Of a stretch of DNA of 64,000 nt, positions 42,761 through 52,800 are shown piece after piece; position 1 is the first letter of the stretch; each line of letters begins with the position of its first letter. The stretch comes from Paludisphaera soli. GTDB lineage: Bacteria; Planctomycetota; Planctomycetia; Isosphaerales; Isosphaeraceae. The stretch is taken from contig NZ_JAALJI010000003.1 of the NCBI RefSeq assembly GCF_011064595.1, forward strand, positions 248,001-312,000, given 5' to 3'. A program made the translations under genes and the position numbers. Under the pieces are notes generated by a model. The model was not told the DNA's origin and ran no database searches. It worked only from the letters and a program-made list of their open reading frames with translations.

Positions 42761-43622
42761 GGTTTCGCCGAACGAGGAGATCTTCACCGCGTCCGACGGC
42801 TATGGCTGCCTCGTGGCTCGCTGGCCGGCCGTGGGCGACGTCCGAGGCCGCGTCGTCGTCCTGCATGGGGTGCAGAGCCATTCGGGGTGGTATCCCGGCC
42901 TCGGGACGCGACTCGCGGAAGCGGGGTACGATGTCTCCTTCCCGAATCGTCGCGGCTCGGGGCCGAATCGCGAGGAGCGCGGGCACGCCCCGTCGGCACG
43001 ACGGCTGATCGCGGACGTGTCCGAATGGATCGAGCGGCTGAAGGCCGAGGATCCCGCCCTGCCGGTCGCTCTGGCGGGGATCAGCTGGGGGGGGAAGATC
43101 GCCCTACTCACGGCCGCCCGACGCCCGGAACTGGTGGACGTCCTCGCGCTCATCTGCCCTGGGCTGGAGCCGCAGGTCGGCGTGACTTTCGGGGAGAAGC
43201 TTCGGATCGCCAAGGCGGTTCTCACCGACCTCCGCAAGACTTTCCCGATTCCCCTGGCCGACCCGGCGCTCTTCACCGACGATCCCGTGAAGCAAGAATT
43301 CATCCGCCGCGACCCCATGAGCCTGCGACAGGGGACGGCGGGGCTGCTGCTCGCCAGCTTCCTGATCGACCGGATGATCAAGCGTTCGCCCGGAAAGCTG
43401 CTCCAGCCGACGCTGTTGATGCTGGGGGGGAGGGATCGGATCGTAGACAACACGCGGACCCGAGCGTATTTCCAGAAGATCGCCGCCGCGGACCGCGAGA
43501 TCATCGAGTACCCGGAAGGCTGCCACACCTTCGAGTTCGACCCGCGCCCGGAAATCTATGCTCGCGACCTAGCAGCCTGGCTGAAACCCAGGCTGGAGGC
43601 GAGACGGCGCCATCCTGGCTGA
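42753..43622 (+). CDS. Alpha/beta hydrolase (serine aminopeptidase/lipase S33 type)
   Basis: A 289-residue hydrolase with the nucleophile motif VALAGISWGGKIALL (Ser in GISWGG, about 112-117). The acid is in MLGGRDRIVDN and the His in YPEGCHTFEF. VVVLHGVQSHSGWYPGLGTRLAEAGYDVSFPNRRGSG is the monoglyceride-lipase-like oxyanion region. It starts within the epimerase gene, which suggests a shared pathway. The stop codon is immediately followed by the msrB stop on the other strand (TGATCA at 43620-43625). The substrate is unknown. Confidence 0.9.
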   Translation: MSEVSPNEEIFTASDGYGCLVARWPAVGDVRGRVVVLHGVQSHSGWYPGLGTRLAEAGYDVSFPNRRGSGPNREERGHAPSARRLIADVSEWIERLKAEDPALPVALAGISWGGKIALLTAARRPELVDVLALICPGLEPQVGVTFGEKLRIAKAVLTDLRKTFPIPLADPALFTDDPVKQEFIRRDPMSLRQGTAGLLLASFLIDRMIKRSPGKLLQPTLLMLGGRDRIVDNTRTRAYFQKIAAADREIIEYPEGCHTFEFDPRPEIYARDLAAWLKPRLEARRRHPG

Positions 43623-44363
43623 TCAGGGCCGACGGGGAGCCTTCGTCCCGGCGCTCTCCCCGGTCGGGGCCGTGGATTCCGACGATTCCGGGCGATCGTC
43701 GCGCGTGGCGCCCGAGCGTCGCCGGGGTGTGGCCTTGCGTGTCGCGGTCTCCGGGCGGGTCGGCTCGGAGTCCAGTTTGAGCGCCAGCGAGTTGATGCAG
43801 TAGCGAAGGCCGGTGGGGGCTGGGCCGTCGTTGAAGACGTGCCCCAGGTGCGCGCCGCAGCGGGTGCAGGTGACCTCGATGCGGGGCTCAGCCTCGCTGC
43901 GATCCAGGCTCTCCTCCAGCGCCTGGGGGGCCATCGGCCGCCAGAAGCTCGGCCAGCCGGTGCCTGAGTCGAACTTGTGGCGAGAGTCGAAAAGCTTGGC
44001 CCCGCAGCAGACGCAGAGGAACGTCCCCTTGAAGCGGCCGTGCGCGTAACGCCCGGAGAAGGCCGGCTCGGTCGCCTTCATCCGAGTGACGAGGTACTGG
44101 TCGTAAGTCAAGAGCCGACGCCATTCCGCGTCGGTCTTCACGACCCGCTCGGGCTCCTTCGCGGACGCCTCATTCGACTCGGGTTTCGGTGCCGGGTCTT
44201 TCGCGTCGTCGCCGGCCGCGATCGTTTCCCCGGCCGGGGCTTCCGGCTTGGCCTCGGTCTTCTTCTGGACCTCCTGCGCGCGGACATGTGAGGTGAGGAT
44301 GAGCAACCCCATGACCGCCAGGAGGATCCGAGGAGGGGCCAGCGCCGGGAGGAGGGTTCGCAT
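43623..44363 (-). CDS. msrB: Peptide-methionine (R)-S-oxide reductase, exported
   Basis: A 246-residue protein that should reduce methionine-R-sulfoxide in proteins. I use the ATG at 44363 because a signal segment follows (RILLAVMGLLILTSHVRA), so the enzyme is probably exported. A Lys/Glu/Pro linker leads to the MsrB domain: VKTDAEWRRLLTYDQYLVTR, zinc Cys pairs in LCVCCGAKLF and TCTRCGAHLGHVF, GTGWPSFW, and catalytic Cys in RYCINSLAL. A C-terminal basic tail of about 40 residues is extra relative to the usual family length. The 90-residue upstream extension is shadow sequence. Confidence 0.95.
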   Translation of the reverse strand: MRTLLPALAPPRILLAVMGLLILTSHVRAQEVQKKTEAKPEAPAGETIAAGDDAKDPAPKPESNEASAKEPERVVKTDAEWRRLLTYDQYLVTRMKATEPAFSGRYAHGRFKGTFLCVCCGAKLFDSRHKFDSGTGWPSFWRPMAPQALEESLDRSEAEPRIEVTCTRCGAHLGHVFNDGPAPTGLRYCINSLALKLDSEPTRPETATRKATPRRRSGATRDDRPESSESTAPTGESAGTKAPRRP

Positions 44364-44476
44364 GGACCAGTCGCCTTGAAGGGGGTGTCGGTCCGAGTCG
44401 GCGCCGCCACGCTGCGACGCCGAAAACATATGACCTCGCATCCATTCTACAGCGACGTCTAGTGCCCTGTCGGCAC

Positions 44477-45931
44477 TTAATCCTGGTTCGGCCCGGGGAC
44501 CGGCTTCATCTCGGACCTCTCGGACTTGAACGCCGCCTCCAAGAGCAGGCCGGCCGTGCTCCCCGGAAAGCCTTCGACCACGGCCACATCGGTCCCCCGT
44601 CGCTCGACGATCCGGCAGACGTCGTCCACGCACCGCCAGAGCGAGTCGGGGATCTCCACGGGTTGGAACTTCTTGTCGCCCATCCGATCGGTCTGGTAAC
44701 GAATCATGCCCTGGGCGAATTCCTTCGCGTCCGATTCACCGTCCCAGGTCGTCATCCAGACCAGGCCGAGCCGCCCGTCGGGCCCCTCGAATGCGGCGTA
44801 CCGATCGCCGTCCCAGCCGGCCGCGGCGGCGGCGCCGCCGTTGCGACGGAGGAGGACCGCCGTCTGCATCTCGCCCAGGACGTTGCGGCCGACTTCCTTC
44901 CACCCCTGGCCGGGATCGAGTACGCCGAGGTCGATCAACGTCGGGACGTCGGGCTTCGCCCGGTACTTCTCGGGGTGGAGGATCTGCTCGGTCGACAGCG
45001 GCGGGTTGCGGTAGGCGTCGTCCACCCCCTTCCAGCCGTCGTCGTTGGCGAGCTTCGCGCAGAAGACCATGCCCCGCAGATAGGGGAAGAGCATCGATTC
45101 GGCGATGATCGGCGGCGCGCCTTTCAGGCTCTTGCCCCCTCCCAGCGAGGTCAGGAACGGCGCCATCAGGCTCAGCCCCCGGCCCAGGTTCTCGGCGGGG
45201 GTCTTGATGATCTGGTCCCCCTCCCAGTCGTCCATCCCGGCCGCCATCATGGCCAGGGTCGCCTCGCCTTCGATGAGCGCCGACACAGCCAGCGAGTGGT
45301 CGTCGTTCTTCTTCGAGAGCTGGTGCAGGGCGTCGAGGTCGAAGTGCTGGTCGGACAGGGCGTGGGTCATCTCGTGGGCGATGACGGTCTTGTTCTCGTC
45401 CTTGTCGAAGCCGCCGGTCTTGCCCAGGAATCGTTCGAAGAACGTCGGCGGCTCGTTCTTCTTCGCCTCCGGCTCCTCGATCATGAACATGGTCTTGGTC
45501 TTTGGATCGTAGTAGGCGGCGATCTCCTCGGAGTAGACGTCGACGAGCAGCTTCTTCAGGTCCATCTCGACCGGAAGCATCCCGAACGCCTTCAGGGCCT
45601 TCTCGTTCGCCTCGAACTCGGCCGGGGTCATGTCCTCCTCGAACTCCTTGAGGAGCATGTCCTGGAGCTTATCGCGCTTCGTCACGTCGCGCTTCACTTC
45701 ATGCTTGAAAGGGATGCGACGCAGCCGGGGGAGGATCTTCTCGAAGGCTTCCTTGTAGCGGAGTTGGGCGTCGTTGGGCTTTCCCTCGTCGGCGAGGCCG
45801 TCGCCCGTCTGCAGCAGGTCGGTCCCGGCCTTCACGTCGGGATGAACGTCGCCGCCGCGGGATGGGCTACCGGCGAGGAACACGAGCGCCAGGAGGAGCG
45901 GCGCAGCGGAGTTGATGGCGAAGGAGTGCAT
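44477..45931 (-). CDS. Secreted HEXXH zinc metalloprotease-like protein
   Basis: A 484-residue protein with a signal peptide (PLLLALVFLAGSPSRGG). Residues ~110-185 contain EIAAYYDPKTKTMFMIEE and TVIAHEMTHALSDQHFDLD, a zinc-binding HEMTH. A Glu in ALIEGEATLAMMAAG, about 30 residues later, could be the third ligand, a gluzincin-like layout. The rest includes LSTEQILHPEKYRAKPD, a segment I recall beside such domains in other bacteria. The protease is probably secreted or envelope-bound; the substrate is unknown. It lies 113 bases upstream of msrB on the same strand. Confidence 0.82.
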   Translation of the reverse strand: MHSFAINSAAPLLLALVFLAGSPSRGGDVHPDVKAGTDLLQTGDGLADEGKPNDAQLRYKEAFEKILPRLRRIPFKHEVKRDVTKRDKLQDMLLKEFEEDMTPAEFEANEKALKAFGMLPVEMDLKKLLVDVYSEEIAAYYDPKTKTMFMIEEPEAKKNEPPTFFERFLGKTGGFDKDENKTVIAHEMTHALSDQHFDLDALHQLSKKNDDHSLAVSALIEGEATLAMMAAGMDDWEGDQIIKTPAENLGRGLSLMAPFLTSLGGGKSLKGAPPIIAESMLFPYLRGMVFCAKLANDDGWKGVDDAYRNPPLSTEQILHPEKYRAKPDVPTLIDLGVLDPGQGWKEVGRNVLGEMQTAVLLRRNGGAAAAAGWDGDRYAAFEGPDGRLGLVWMTTWDGESDAKEFAQGMIRYQTDRMGDKKFQPVEIPDSLWRCVDDVCRIVERRGTDVAVVEGFPGSTAGLLLEAAFKSERSEMKPVPGPNQD

Positions 45932-46007
45932 GGGGCGCTTCCCTGGTCGACGGGGCTGGTGATGGGGATGAGGTCGCTTCGGACGACGTCCGGGGCTTGT
46001 GGGCGGA

Positions 46008-47234
46008 TCAGGGGCGGCGGACGTTCGTCGTCCGACGGACCGAGGCCGGCTTGCGGTCGGTCGACGTTGCGGGGGCCGGAGCCGGAACGGCCGAGGGGTC
46101 GACCTTGATCCGAAGGAGTTGGCGGGCCGCGAACAGCCGGACCTCCCCGGGATCGCGGGGACCGTTCCGGGATTTCATCGAGCGGTGGAGTCGATTGGCC
46201 AGGTAATCGAGGATGCCCGCCTCGGGTACGCCGATGGCGCGGAGCATCTGCACCTCGCCCTCGCGGGAGAGCTTTCCCTTGTAGTGGGCCAGGCTCCCAT
46301 ACGCCCGATTCTTGACGTCCTCGTTATAGCCGCGACCGAACCGATTGCAGAGGTCGTCGATCGCCTCGCCGGCGTCCTGCCCCCCCGAGGCGACGATATC
46401 CTGGAGCGCCTGGCGGAACTCGACTCGCTCGTTCTCGACCCGCTCCAGGGCCTCCGCCTCGACCGCACCCCGCGCCTCCGACTTGCGGCGTTCGATCTCC
46501 TCCTCCCGCGCCTGCTTGAGGAGCCCCTCCTGCCGGATGCGCTCCATCAACTCCTCGCGGGTCGGCGGCGGGGGGTCGACGACGGGCTCGGGATCGGCGG
46601 CCGCCGGCTCGGGCTGGAAGGGGAAAGACCTGGCCCGGTCGGGGGCCGCGGACGCGATCGAGATCGGCGCAGGGCCTTCCGGCTCGGCCCCGACGATCGG
46701 GGTCGCCGGCGCGGGGGGCGGCGCCGGGTCGGCGGGAGGCTCGGCCGAGGCCGCGGGCGTGACCTCGTCCCGGTTCGCGACGGAGTCGGTCTCGGCTCGT
46801 TCCGCAACCTTGGGATCGGCGCCGATCGTCGGCGGCAGGAAGAAGCCGGAAGGAAGCGGCTGACTCTCCAGGGTCAAGGGCATCGGGATCGACTGGAGTT
46901 CGGCGGGCATCGCCGCCGCCACCCTCGCCAGCGCCTCATCCGGGTTCACCATGGGGCGAGCGGGAGGTGCGGCCGTGGGCTGGGCGAGTGCCTCGGCGCG
47001 CGAGGTGATCGGCTCGACGAAAAAGTGATGGTAGCCGATGAACAGGGCCAAAGAGGCCAGCAGGGTGAGGGGGAAGAGCAGGACGGGCGACATCCCCCGG
47101 TTCCGGTACTGGATCACCACCACGGGCTCGGCCGGTTGGGATCCCTCCGGGGCGTTCGCTCCTCCAGCCGGCCCGGGGACGGGGGGGAGGTCGGTCCACT
47201 CCGAGTCGAGGTTGATGTCGGCATCGTCCGTCAT
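46008..47234 (-). CDS. Single-pass membrane protein with coiled coil, unknown function
   Basis: A 408-residue protein. After an acidic/proline cytoplasmic leader, one helix spans about 49-70 (PVLLFPLTLLASLALFIGYHHFF). A long Pro/Ala/Glu-rich linker (about 80-225) leads to a predicted coiled coil (TREELMERIRQEGLLKQAREEEIERRKSEARG and on to ~280). A helical domain follows with ASGGQDAGEAIDDLCNRFGRGYNEDVKNRAYGSLAHY and an Arg-rich tail. No family is recognised. Gaps to the neighbours are 76 and 94 bases, so an operon with the metalloprotease is possible. Confidence 0.72.
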   Translation of the reverse strand: MTDDADINLDSEWTDLPPVPGPAGGANAPEGSQPAEPVVVIQYRNRGMSPVLLFPLTLLASLALFIGYHHFFVEPITSRAEALAQPTAAPPARPMVNPDEALARVAAAMPAELQSIPMPLTLESQPLPSGFFLPPTIGADPKVAERAETDSVANRDEVTPAASAEPPADPAPPPAPATPIVGAEPEGPAPISIASAAPDRARSFPFQPEPAAADPEPVVDPPPPTREELMERIRQEGLLKQAREEEIERRKSEARGAVEAEALERVENERVEFRQALQDIVASGGQDAGEAIDDLCNRFGRGYNEDVKNRAYGSLAHYKGKLSREGEVQMLRAIGVPEAGILDYLANRLHRSMKSRNGPRDPGEVRLFAARQLLRIKVDPSAVPAPAPATSTDRKPASVRRTTNVRRP

Positions 47235-47328
47235 GGGAGGTCGCCCTCGTGGTCGCGTGCTTCGATCACCTCTCCATTCTCCCCGATAGCACGCCTGGAC
47301 TCCCAGAGAAGTTTCATCGAAACCACGA

Positions 47329-48864
47329 TTATCCCCCGCCGCCGCCCCCTTCGAGCCCCCTCCGGGTTTGACGCATCGGGTCGAGCAGACGGTCGACCTC
47401 GGCGCGTGCGGGGAAGCCGCCGTGTTCGCGGAGCGAGTCCTCGGACGCCGGCGGGCCGAGCCTCCGGACGATCTCGGCCGGGGACTGCCCCTCCAGGGTT
47501 CGTGCGACCTCGCGAATGGTCAGGTCCTCGCGGTAGGCGGCCTTGGCCATGGCGGAGGCGTTGTCGTAGCCGATCCGGGGAGCGAGCGCGGTGCACATCG
47601 CCAGGCTCTGCTCCACATGCTCGCGACAGCGGGCCTCGTCGGCCTCGATCCGCGTCGCGCCTTGCGCCTTCTGGCCTTCCAGGAACGCCCGGGCGTCGAT
47701 GCACTTCCGGTCGAGGTGCTCCGCGGCGGCGGTCAGCAGCTCGATCGACTGCAGGAGGTTGTAGCCCATGACGGGCATCATGACGTTGAGGTCGAAGTTC
47801 GACCCCAGGGCGTTCGCCCAGGCGATCGTGGCGTCGTTCCCCACGACCTGCGCGGCGACCATCATGACGGCCTCGGGGATCACCGGGTTCACCTTGCCGG
47901 GCATGATGGAGCTGCCGGGCTGAAGCTCGGGGATGAGGATCTCGCCGATCCCGCAGCGCGGGCCGCTACCCAGCAGCCGCAGGTTATTGGCGATGTTAGA
48001 GAGGCTTACCGCGACGGTCCGCAACATGGCGGATGCCTCGACGACCGCGTCGCGGTTGGCCATCGCCTCGAAGAAATCGGCGGCCGGGCGGAAGGCCAGC
48101 CCCGTCTCGCGACTCAGGGCTTCGGCCATCCTGGCGGGAGACTCGGCGTGGGTGTTCACGCCGGTCCCCAGCGCGGTGCCGCCGATCGGCAACTCGCCGA
48201 GGGCCTCGGAGGCGATGCCGACCCTCCGCAGCCCGTGCTCGACCTGCGCGGCGTATCCCGAAAACTCCTGGCCGAGCCGGACCGGCACCGCGTCTTGCAG
48301 GTGGGTCCGGCCGATCTTGACCACGCCGTCGAAGGCCCGGGCGCGCTCGCCGAGGGCGTCGCGGAGCCGGCTCAGCGCGGGGATGAGCCGCTTCTCCAAC
48401 TCCTCGCGGGCCGCGACGTGGATCGCGGTCGGGATCACGTCGTTGGAGGACTGGCCCAGGTTCACCGCGTCGTTGGGGTGGACCGGCGAGCGACCGCCTC
48501 GAGTCCCTGCGGCCTTCTCATTCGCTCGCCCGGCGATGACCTCGTTGACGTTCATGTTCGTCGAGGTCCCGCTCCCCGTCTGGAACACGACCAGGGGGAA
48601 GTGGTCGTCGAGGAGGCCGTCGGCGACCTCCTGGGCCGCTTCCTCGATCCAGGCGCCGAGCCCGGGGTCGAGCAGATCGAGCCCGACGTTGACCGTCGCC
48701 GCGCTCTTCTTGATGAGCCCGAGCGCCCGGAGGAACGCCCGGGGGAACCGGAGCGAGCCGATCTCGAAATTCCGCCGCGCCCGCTCGGTCTGCGCCCCGT
48801 AGTAGGCGTCGATCGGCACCTGCATCTCGCCCATCGAATCGCGTTCGGTCCGGGTCTCCGCCAT
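47329..48864 (-). CDS. fumC: Class II fumarate hydratase
   Basis: A 511-residue enzyme that interconverts fumarate and malate in the TCA cycle. The signature GSSIMPGKVNPVIPE (residues ~320) is intact. Other active-site blocks are QTGSGTSTNMNVNEVI, HPNDAVNLGQSSNDVIPTA and the catalytic-base region KIGRTHLQDAVPV. It is longer than the usual ~460 residues because of a C-terminal extension that ends in a run of six Gly (EGGGGGG). A related aspartase is possible, but GTALGTGVN favours fumarase. It is 104 bases downstream of the convergent-free gap with the phosphoesterase. Confidence 0.93.
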   Translation of the reverse strand: MAETRTERDSMGEMQVPIDAYYGAQTERARRNFEIGSLRFPRAFLRALGLIKKSAATVNVGLDLLDPGLGAWIEEAAQEVADGLLDDHFPLVVFQTGSGTSTNMNVNEVIAGRANEKAAGTRGGRSPVHPNDAVNLGQSSNDVIPTAIHVAAREELEKRLIPALSRLRDALGERARAFDGVVKIGRTHLQDAVPVRLGQEFSGYAAQVEHGLRRVGIASEALGELPIGGTALGTGVNTHAESPARMAEALSRETGLAFRPAADFFEAMANRDAVVEASAMLRTVAVSLSNIANNLRLLGSGPRCGIGEILIPELQPGSSIMPGKVNPVIPEAVMMVAAQVVGNDATIAWANALGSNFDLNVMMPVMGYNLLQSIELLTAAAEHLDRKCIDARAFLEGQKAQGATRIEADEARCREHVEQSLAMCTALAPRIGYDNASAMAKAAYREDLTIREVARTLEGQSPAEIVRRLGPPASEDSLREHGGFPARAEVDRLLDPMRQTRRGLEGGGGGG

Positions 48865-48968
48865 GGCACGCTCCAGCTGAGCTCGGTTCGAGGGAGATCG
48901 GGAGGGTCGATTTGCCGTCGACGTGCGGGCCCTCCCGGCGGATCCCTAACAAGGAAACCCCGTGCCGA

Positions 48969-49778
48969 TCAGCCGATCGCCGGGATGATCGGGAAGTTCG
49001 CCCCGGGCGATGGGCCCGGCGCCTCCGCCTCAGGCCTCGTCGGGGGATCGAGGACGAAGGCCGGGAGCGGCCAGAATTCCAGGCGGACTTCTTCGCCCTC
49101 CACGACGACGAAAGGGCAAGGCGGGGCCTCGGTCCAGGTCCCGCTGTTGATGTAGGTCACCCCATCGCACTCGGCGGTCAGCGGCAGGTGGGTATGGCCG
49201 CAGGTGACGTATCGGAAGCCCCGGCTCCGGGCGTACTCGGTCGCCCGATGCTCGATCAGCTGGCTGTTGCGCTGGAACTTCTTCACGAGGCGGCGGATCC
49301 CCCGGGCGGCCTGGTGCGGCACCCACTTCTGGATGTAATAGAAGGCCCCGCAGGCCAGGTCGGTGATCCAGGGATAGTCGCTGACGATCGTGTCGAACTG
49401 GTCGCCGTGGAAGATCAGGAGTTGGAGCCGCCCGTTGTCGTAGACGTACTCGTCCAGGATCTCGACGCCGACGATGTGGCTCACGATGTCGGCCGGCCCG
49501 TCGTGGTTGCCCCGCACCCAGACCACGCGGACGTCGTCGCGATCGCTGTTGCGTCGGATCTGCTTGAGGCAGGCGAAGTGCCGCTTGCTCAGGCGTTTGA
49601 AGTTGAGATCGTCGAAGATGTCGCCGTTGATGACCATCGTTCGGCAATGGTCGAACGCCCAGATCAGGAACTCCTCCAGCAACCTCGCCTGGCAGACCGC
49701 GCTGCCGAGGTGCAGGTCGCTGATGACGATGCAGTCGTAGATCCGGTTCTCGGGGCTGGCGGGCGAGTTCTCGGCCAT
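48969..49778 (-). CDS. LpxH-like metallophosphoesterase
   Basis: A 269-residue calcineurin-like phosphoesterase starting at the ATG at 49778. All five metal-binding motifs are present: ISDLHLGS (20-27), INGDIFDD, RGNHDG, FHGDQFD and CGHTHLPL. The pattern resembles UDP-2,3-diacylglucosamine diphosphatases (LpxH and relatives), which act in lipid A synthesis. No other lipid A gene lies nearby. The 35 residues encoded upstream are shadow sequence. It follows the Lhr gene end by about 110 bases in the opposite reading order of the strand, so it has its own promoter region. Confidence 0.88.
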   Translation of the reverse strand: MAENSPASPENRIYDCIVISDLHLGSAVCQARLLEEFLIWAFDHCRTMVINGDIFDDLNFKRLSKRHFACLKQIRRNSDRDDVRVVWVRGNHDGPADIVSHIVGVEILDEYVYDNGRLQLLIFHGDQFDTIVSDYPWITDLACGAFYYIQKWVPHQAARGIRRLVKKFQRNSQLIEHRATEYARSRGFRYVTCGHTHLPLTAECDGVTYINSGTWTEAPPCPFVVVEGEEVRLEFWPLPAFVLDPPTRPEAEAPGPSPGANFPIIPAIG

Positions 49779-49890
49779 CGTGCTCTGTCGACTCCATCGG
49801 GACTCCGCGGGTCGATCGGCGTCTTCCGCATCGAGCCTACAGCCGACGCGGGGGGGCTGCCAACCACCGGCCGCCGTCGCCACGAAATCT

Positions 49891-52800
49891 TCAAGGACCG
49901 CCCGGAGACCAGGCGGCGTAGTAGGTCATGGCCGGATAGTCGCGGACGAACCCCAGCGCGGCCAGCCGGCCCGCCGCCGGGCTCGCCAGGGTCGGCTGGC
50001 CGTTGAAGGTCTCGACCTTGAACACCCGTCGATCCGGCGACACCAGGTCCAGCACCCGGCCCAGCGCCGAATCGAGTTCGGCCTGGGACGCCGAGGCCAG
50101 CCCCGTGAGCCGCTTCCCGTGGCCTTCCAGGATCAGGATCGGGCGCCCCCCCTTCAGCACGAGGAAGTTGCCCGGCGAGCGGAGGAGCCGGGCCGAGCCG
50201 CCCTCGAGCAGCGGGATGTCGAGCGGAGCCCCCGCCCCGTAGAGGTTGGCCGGGTCGCCCGCGGCCAGCAGGATCTCGGGGCCGTCGCCGATCGCGCCGG
50301 CCGACATCGACGCCAGCGCCTCGGCCGCCTCCTCGGTCGCGTACTGGACCCCCGAGAGCCCCTCCACGAAGTAGCCGCGGCGGATCTCGCCACGGAGTTC
50401 CAGGCGGGCCAGGTGGGGATACAGCCCGGACCAGGGCGGAGCCCAGGGATCCATCCCGGTCGTCTCTCGCGTGAGCACGCCGTAACGTGCGAACAGGGCG
50501 TCGATCCACGCCAGCGTCCGTTCTTCGGATTCGACCGCCGTCGCCACGACCTCCCACCGCCCCTCGGGCCGAGAGGACTCGGCGCGACGGGAACGCCCGC
50601 CCCGACGCCCCGCGCGTGAGGCCCCCGCGACGGCTCGATCGACCACGTCGAGCACCTCGAAAGCCCCCGGCCGCAGCGGATCGAAGCGGTCGTTCGCGAT
50701 CGCGCCACGACGCATGAGCGCCCTCAGCGTCCGACGCGCTGCGAGCAGGTCGACGCCCACGGCCCGCGAAAGGTCGGCGGCGAACGACGCCCCGCGCCGC
50801 TCCAGGGCTTCGAGGATCCCGCGCTCGTCGTCCGACCAGGGCGCCGGCTCGGCGGCCTCGGGCCACGCCCCGGCGAATTCGCGTGCGACGATCGCGACGA
50901 GGGCTTCCTCTCGTCCTTCGGCGGACGCACGCCAGGTCCAACCCCCCCGGGCGAGAGCCTCGTCGAGCCAGGCCGATTGGAAACCCGCCACGCGGCGAGG
51001 GAGCAACTCCTCCTCCCAGGACGCCGCCGTCGCGGCGAAACCCTGGAGCTGCTCCAGCACCGACTCGACCCCTTCGACGCCGGAGCCTCGCGACAGGGGA
51101 TGCACGCGCTGGCGACGGGCGACGAAGTCGGCGAACACCTCGGGCGACACGGCCACGCTCTCGCGACGACGCTGCGCCAGCGTGAGGCGCTGGATCTCGG
51201 CGAGGTTCTCCCGTTCGGCCCAGCGCGGACCGTCCTCCCCTTCCTCGACCCGCACGACGTCGCTCGACTCCACCCAGGCTTCAAGCAGGGTGCGGGCGGT
51301 CTCGGGGGCGATGGGGTACCTGCGGATCACGTCGCCAAGTCCCACGAGGGCGTGGGTTCGCAGGTGACGCCGGACGATCGTCTCGACGGCTTGGGGCTCG
51401 GCCCTGTCCGGCGCGGCGAAGGCCGAATCATAAAGCTCGCGCTCCTCGGCCGAGATCCAGCGGCCGGGTTCCGCGACGCCCTCCAGAGTGATCCAAGCGG
51501 CCCTCCCCTGCCCGGCCAGGTCCTTCGCGAAGGCCTCCATCGGGCCGGCCAGCTCGGACGACGCGAGGTCGCCCAGCATGCGCAGCGTCTCGGCCATCTC
51601 GTCGACGGACCGTGGCGGACGTCCTCGTTGCCGGAGCCGGCTATCCACCCGACCCACGGCTTGCTCGTCCAGACCTCGACCGGCGTCCAGGCCGTGCAAG
51701 AGCCCGTCCAGCAAGTCCTCGTCGACCTTCGTGGATGACGACGGTTCGGGCTTGCGCCGGGGCTCGTCCCACTCGTAGAGATAGGCCATGGTGAACTGGA
51801 AGACCAGGTCGGAGGCGAACGGCGAGGCCAGTTCGGCGGCTCGCTTCTCGACGCGGATCTCGCCGGCGTCGATCGCGTCCAGGAATTCCCGCAGTTTCGG
51901 GACCTGGAGATCGTCGTCGAGGCACTCCCGGTAAGTCTCGACGACGATCGGATGGTCGGGGAACTCTCCGACGACGCCGAGCAGGTCCTTCGCCCGGAGC
52001 CGTTGGAGCCAGAGCGGCGTCCGTTTCGAGGGGTCGGGGCGAGGCATGAGCAGGGCCCGGCCGGCGTTCTGTCGGAACCTCAGGCCGAACAGGGAGGTGT
52101 CGGGCAAAACCCGCCGGATGAGCCGCTCGGCCTCGGCCCCGTCGAGCCCGTCCAGCAGGTCGAGCGGCGGCTCATCGGTCTGGGGCAGTCGGAACAGGAG
52201 GCCGTCGTCGCCGTGCAGGCACGACGCCGTGAATCCGTACCGGTCCTGGATCCGCGCCAGGAGCGCGAGCTTCAGCCCCAGGTGCATCCGCCCATAAGGC
52301 GAGAGCACCGCCAGCGCGATCTCGCCGGTCGGATCGCGGAAGCTCTCCACCAGGATCGTGCGGTCGTCGGGGACCACCCCAGCAAGCCTCTGCTGCCTGG
52401 CGACCCGCCGGATCAGCAGGCGGGCGGCGGCGGGTTCGAGCCGACATTCCTCCTCAAGCCAGGCGGGGAGGCCGGGATCGTCCAGCCCGGCCGCGATCTG
52501 ACGGGAAAGCACTCCCACCGCGCGTCCGAGTTCCAGCGATCGAGGGTTCGTCTCGCCTCGCCAGAAGGGCATGACGACCTGGCTCCCCTCGGCCGGGGCG
52601 ACGATCACCTTGTGGACGTCGATGACCTCGATCCGCCAGGCGCTGTTGCCGAGCATGAAGCTCTCGCCGACCCGGCGTTCGAAGACGAACTCCTCGTCCA
52701 GCTCGCCCAACCTCGGCCCCCCTTCCCCCAGGTAGACCGGATAATGCCCCACGTCGGGGATCGTGCCGCCGCCGGTGAGCGCCAGCCGTGAGGTGCCGGG

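Noticed and set aside
47329-47352. The poly-Gly end of fumarase as a frameshift or assembly artefact
   Set aside because: The reading frame is continuous and the last residues are simply a short GC-rich tail; there is no sign of a lost downstream domain.
48900-48936. Possible terminator formed by GGGAGGG and CCCTCCC
   Set aside because: The loop is long and no U tract follows on either strand, so the pairing is probably chance in G+C-rich DNA.
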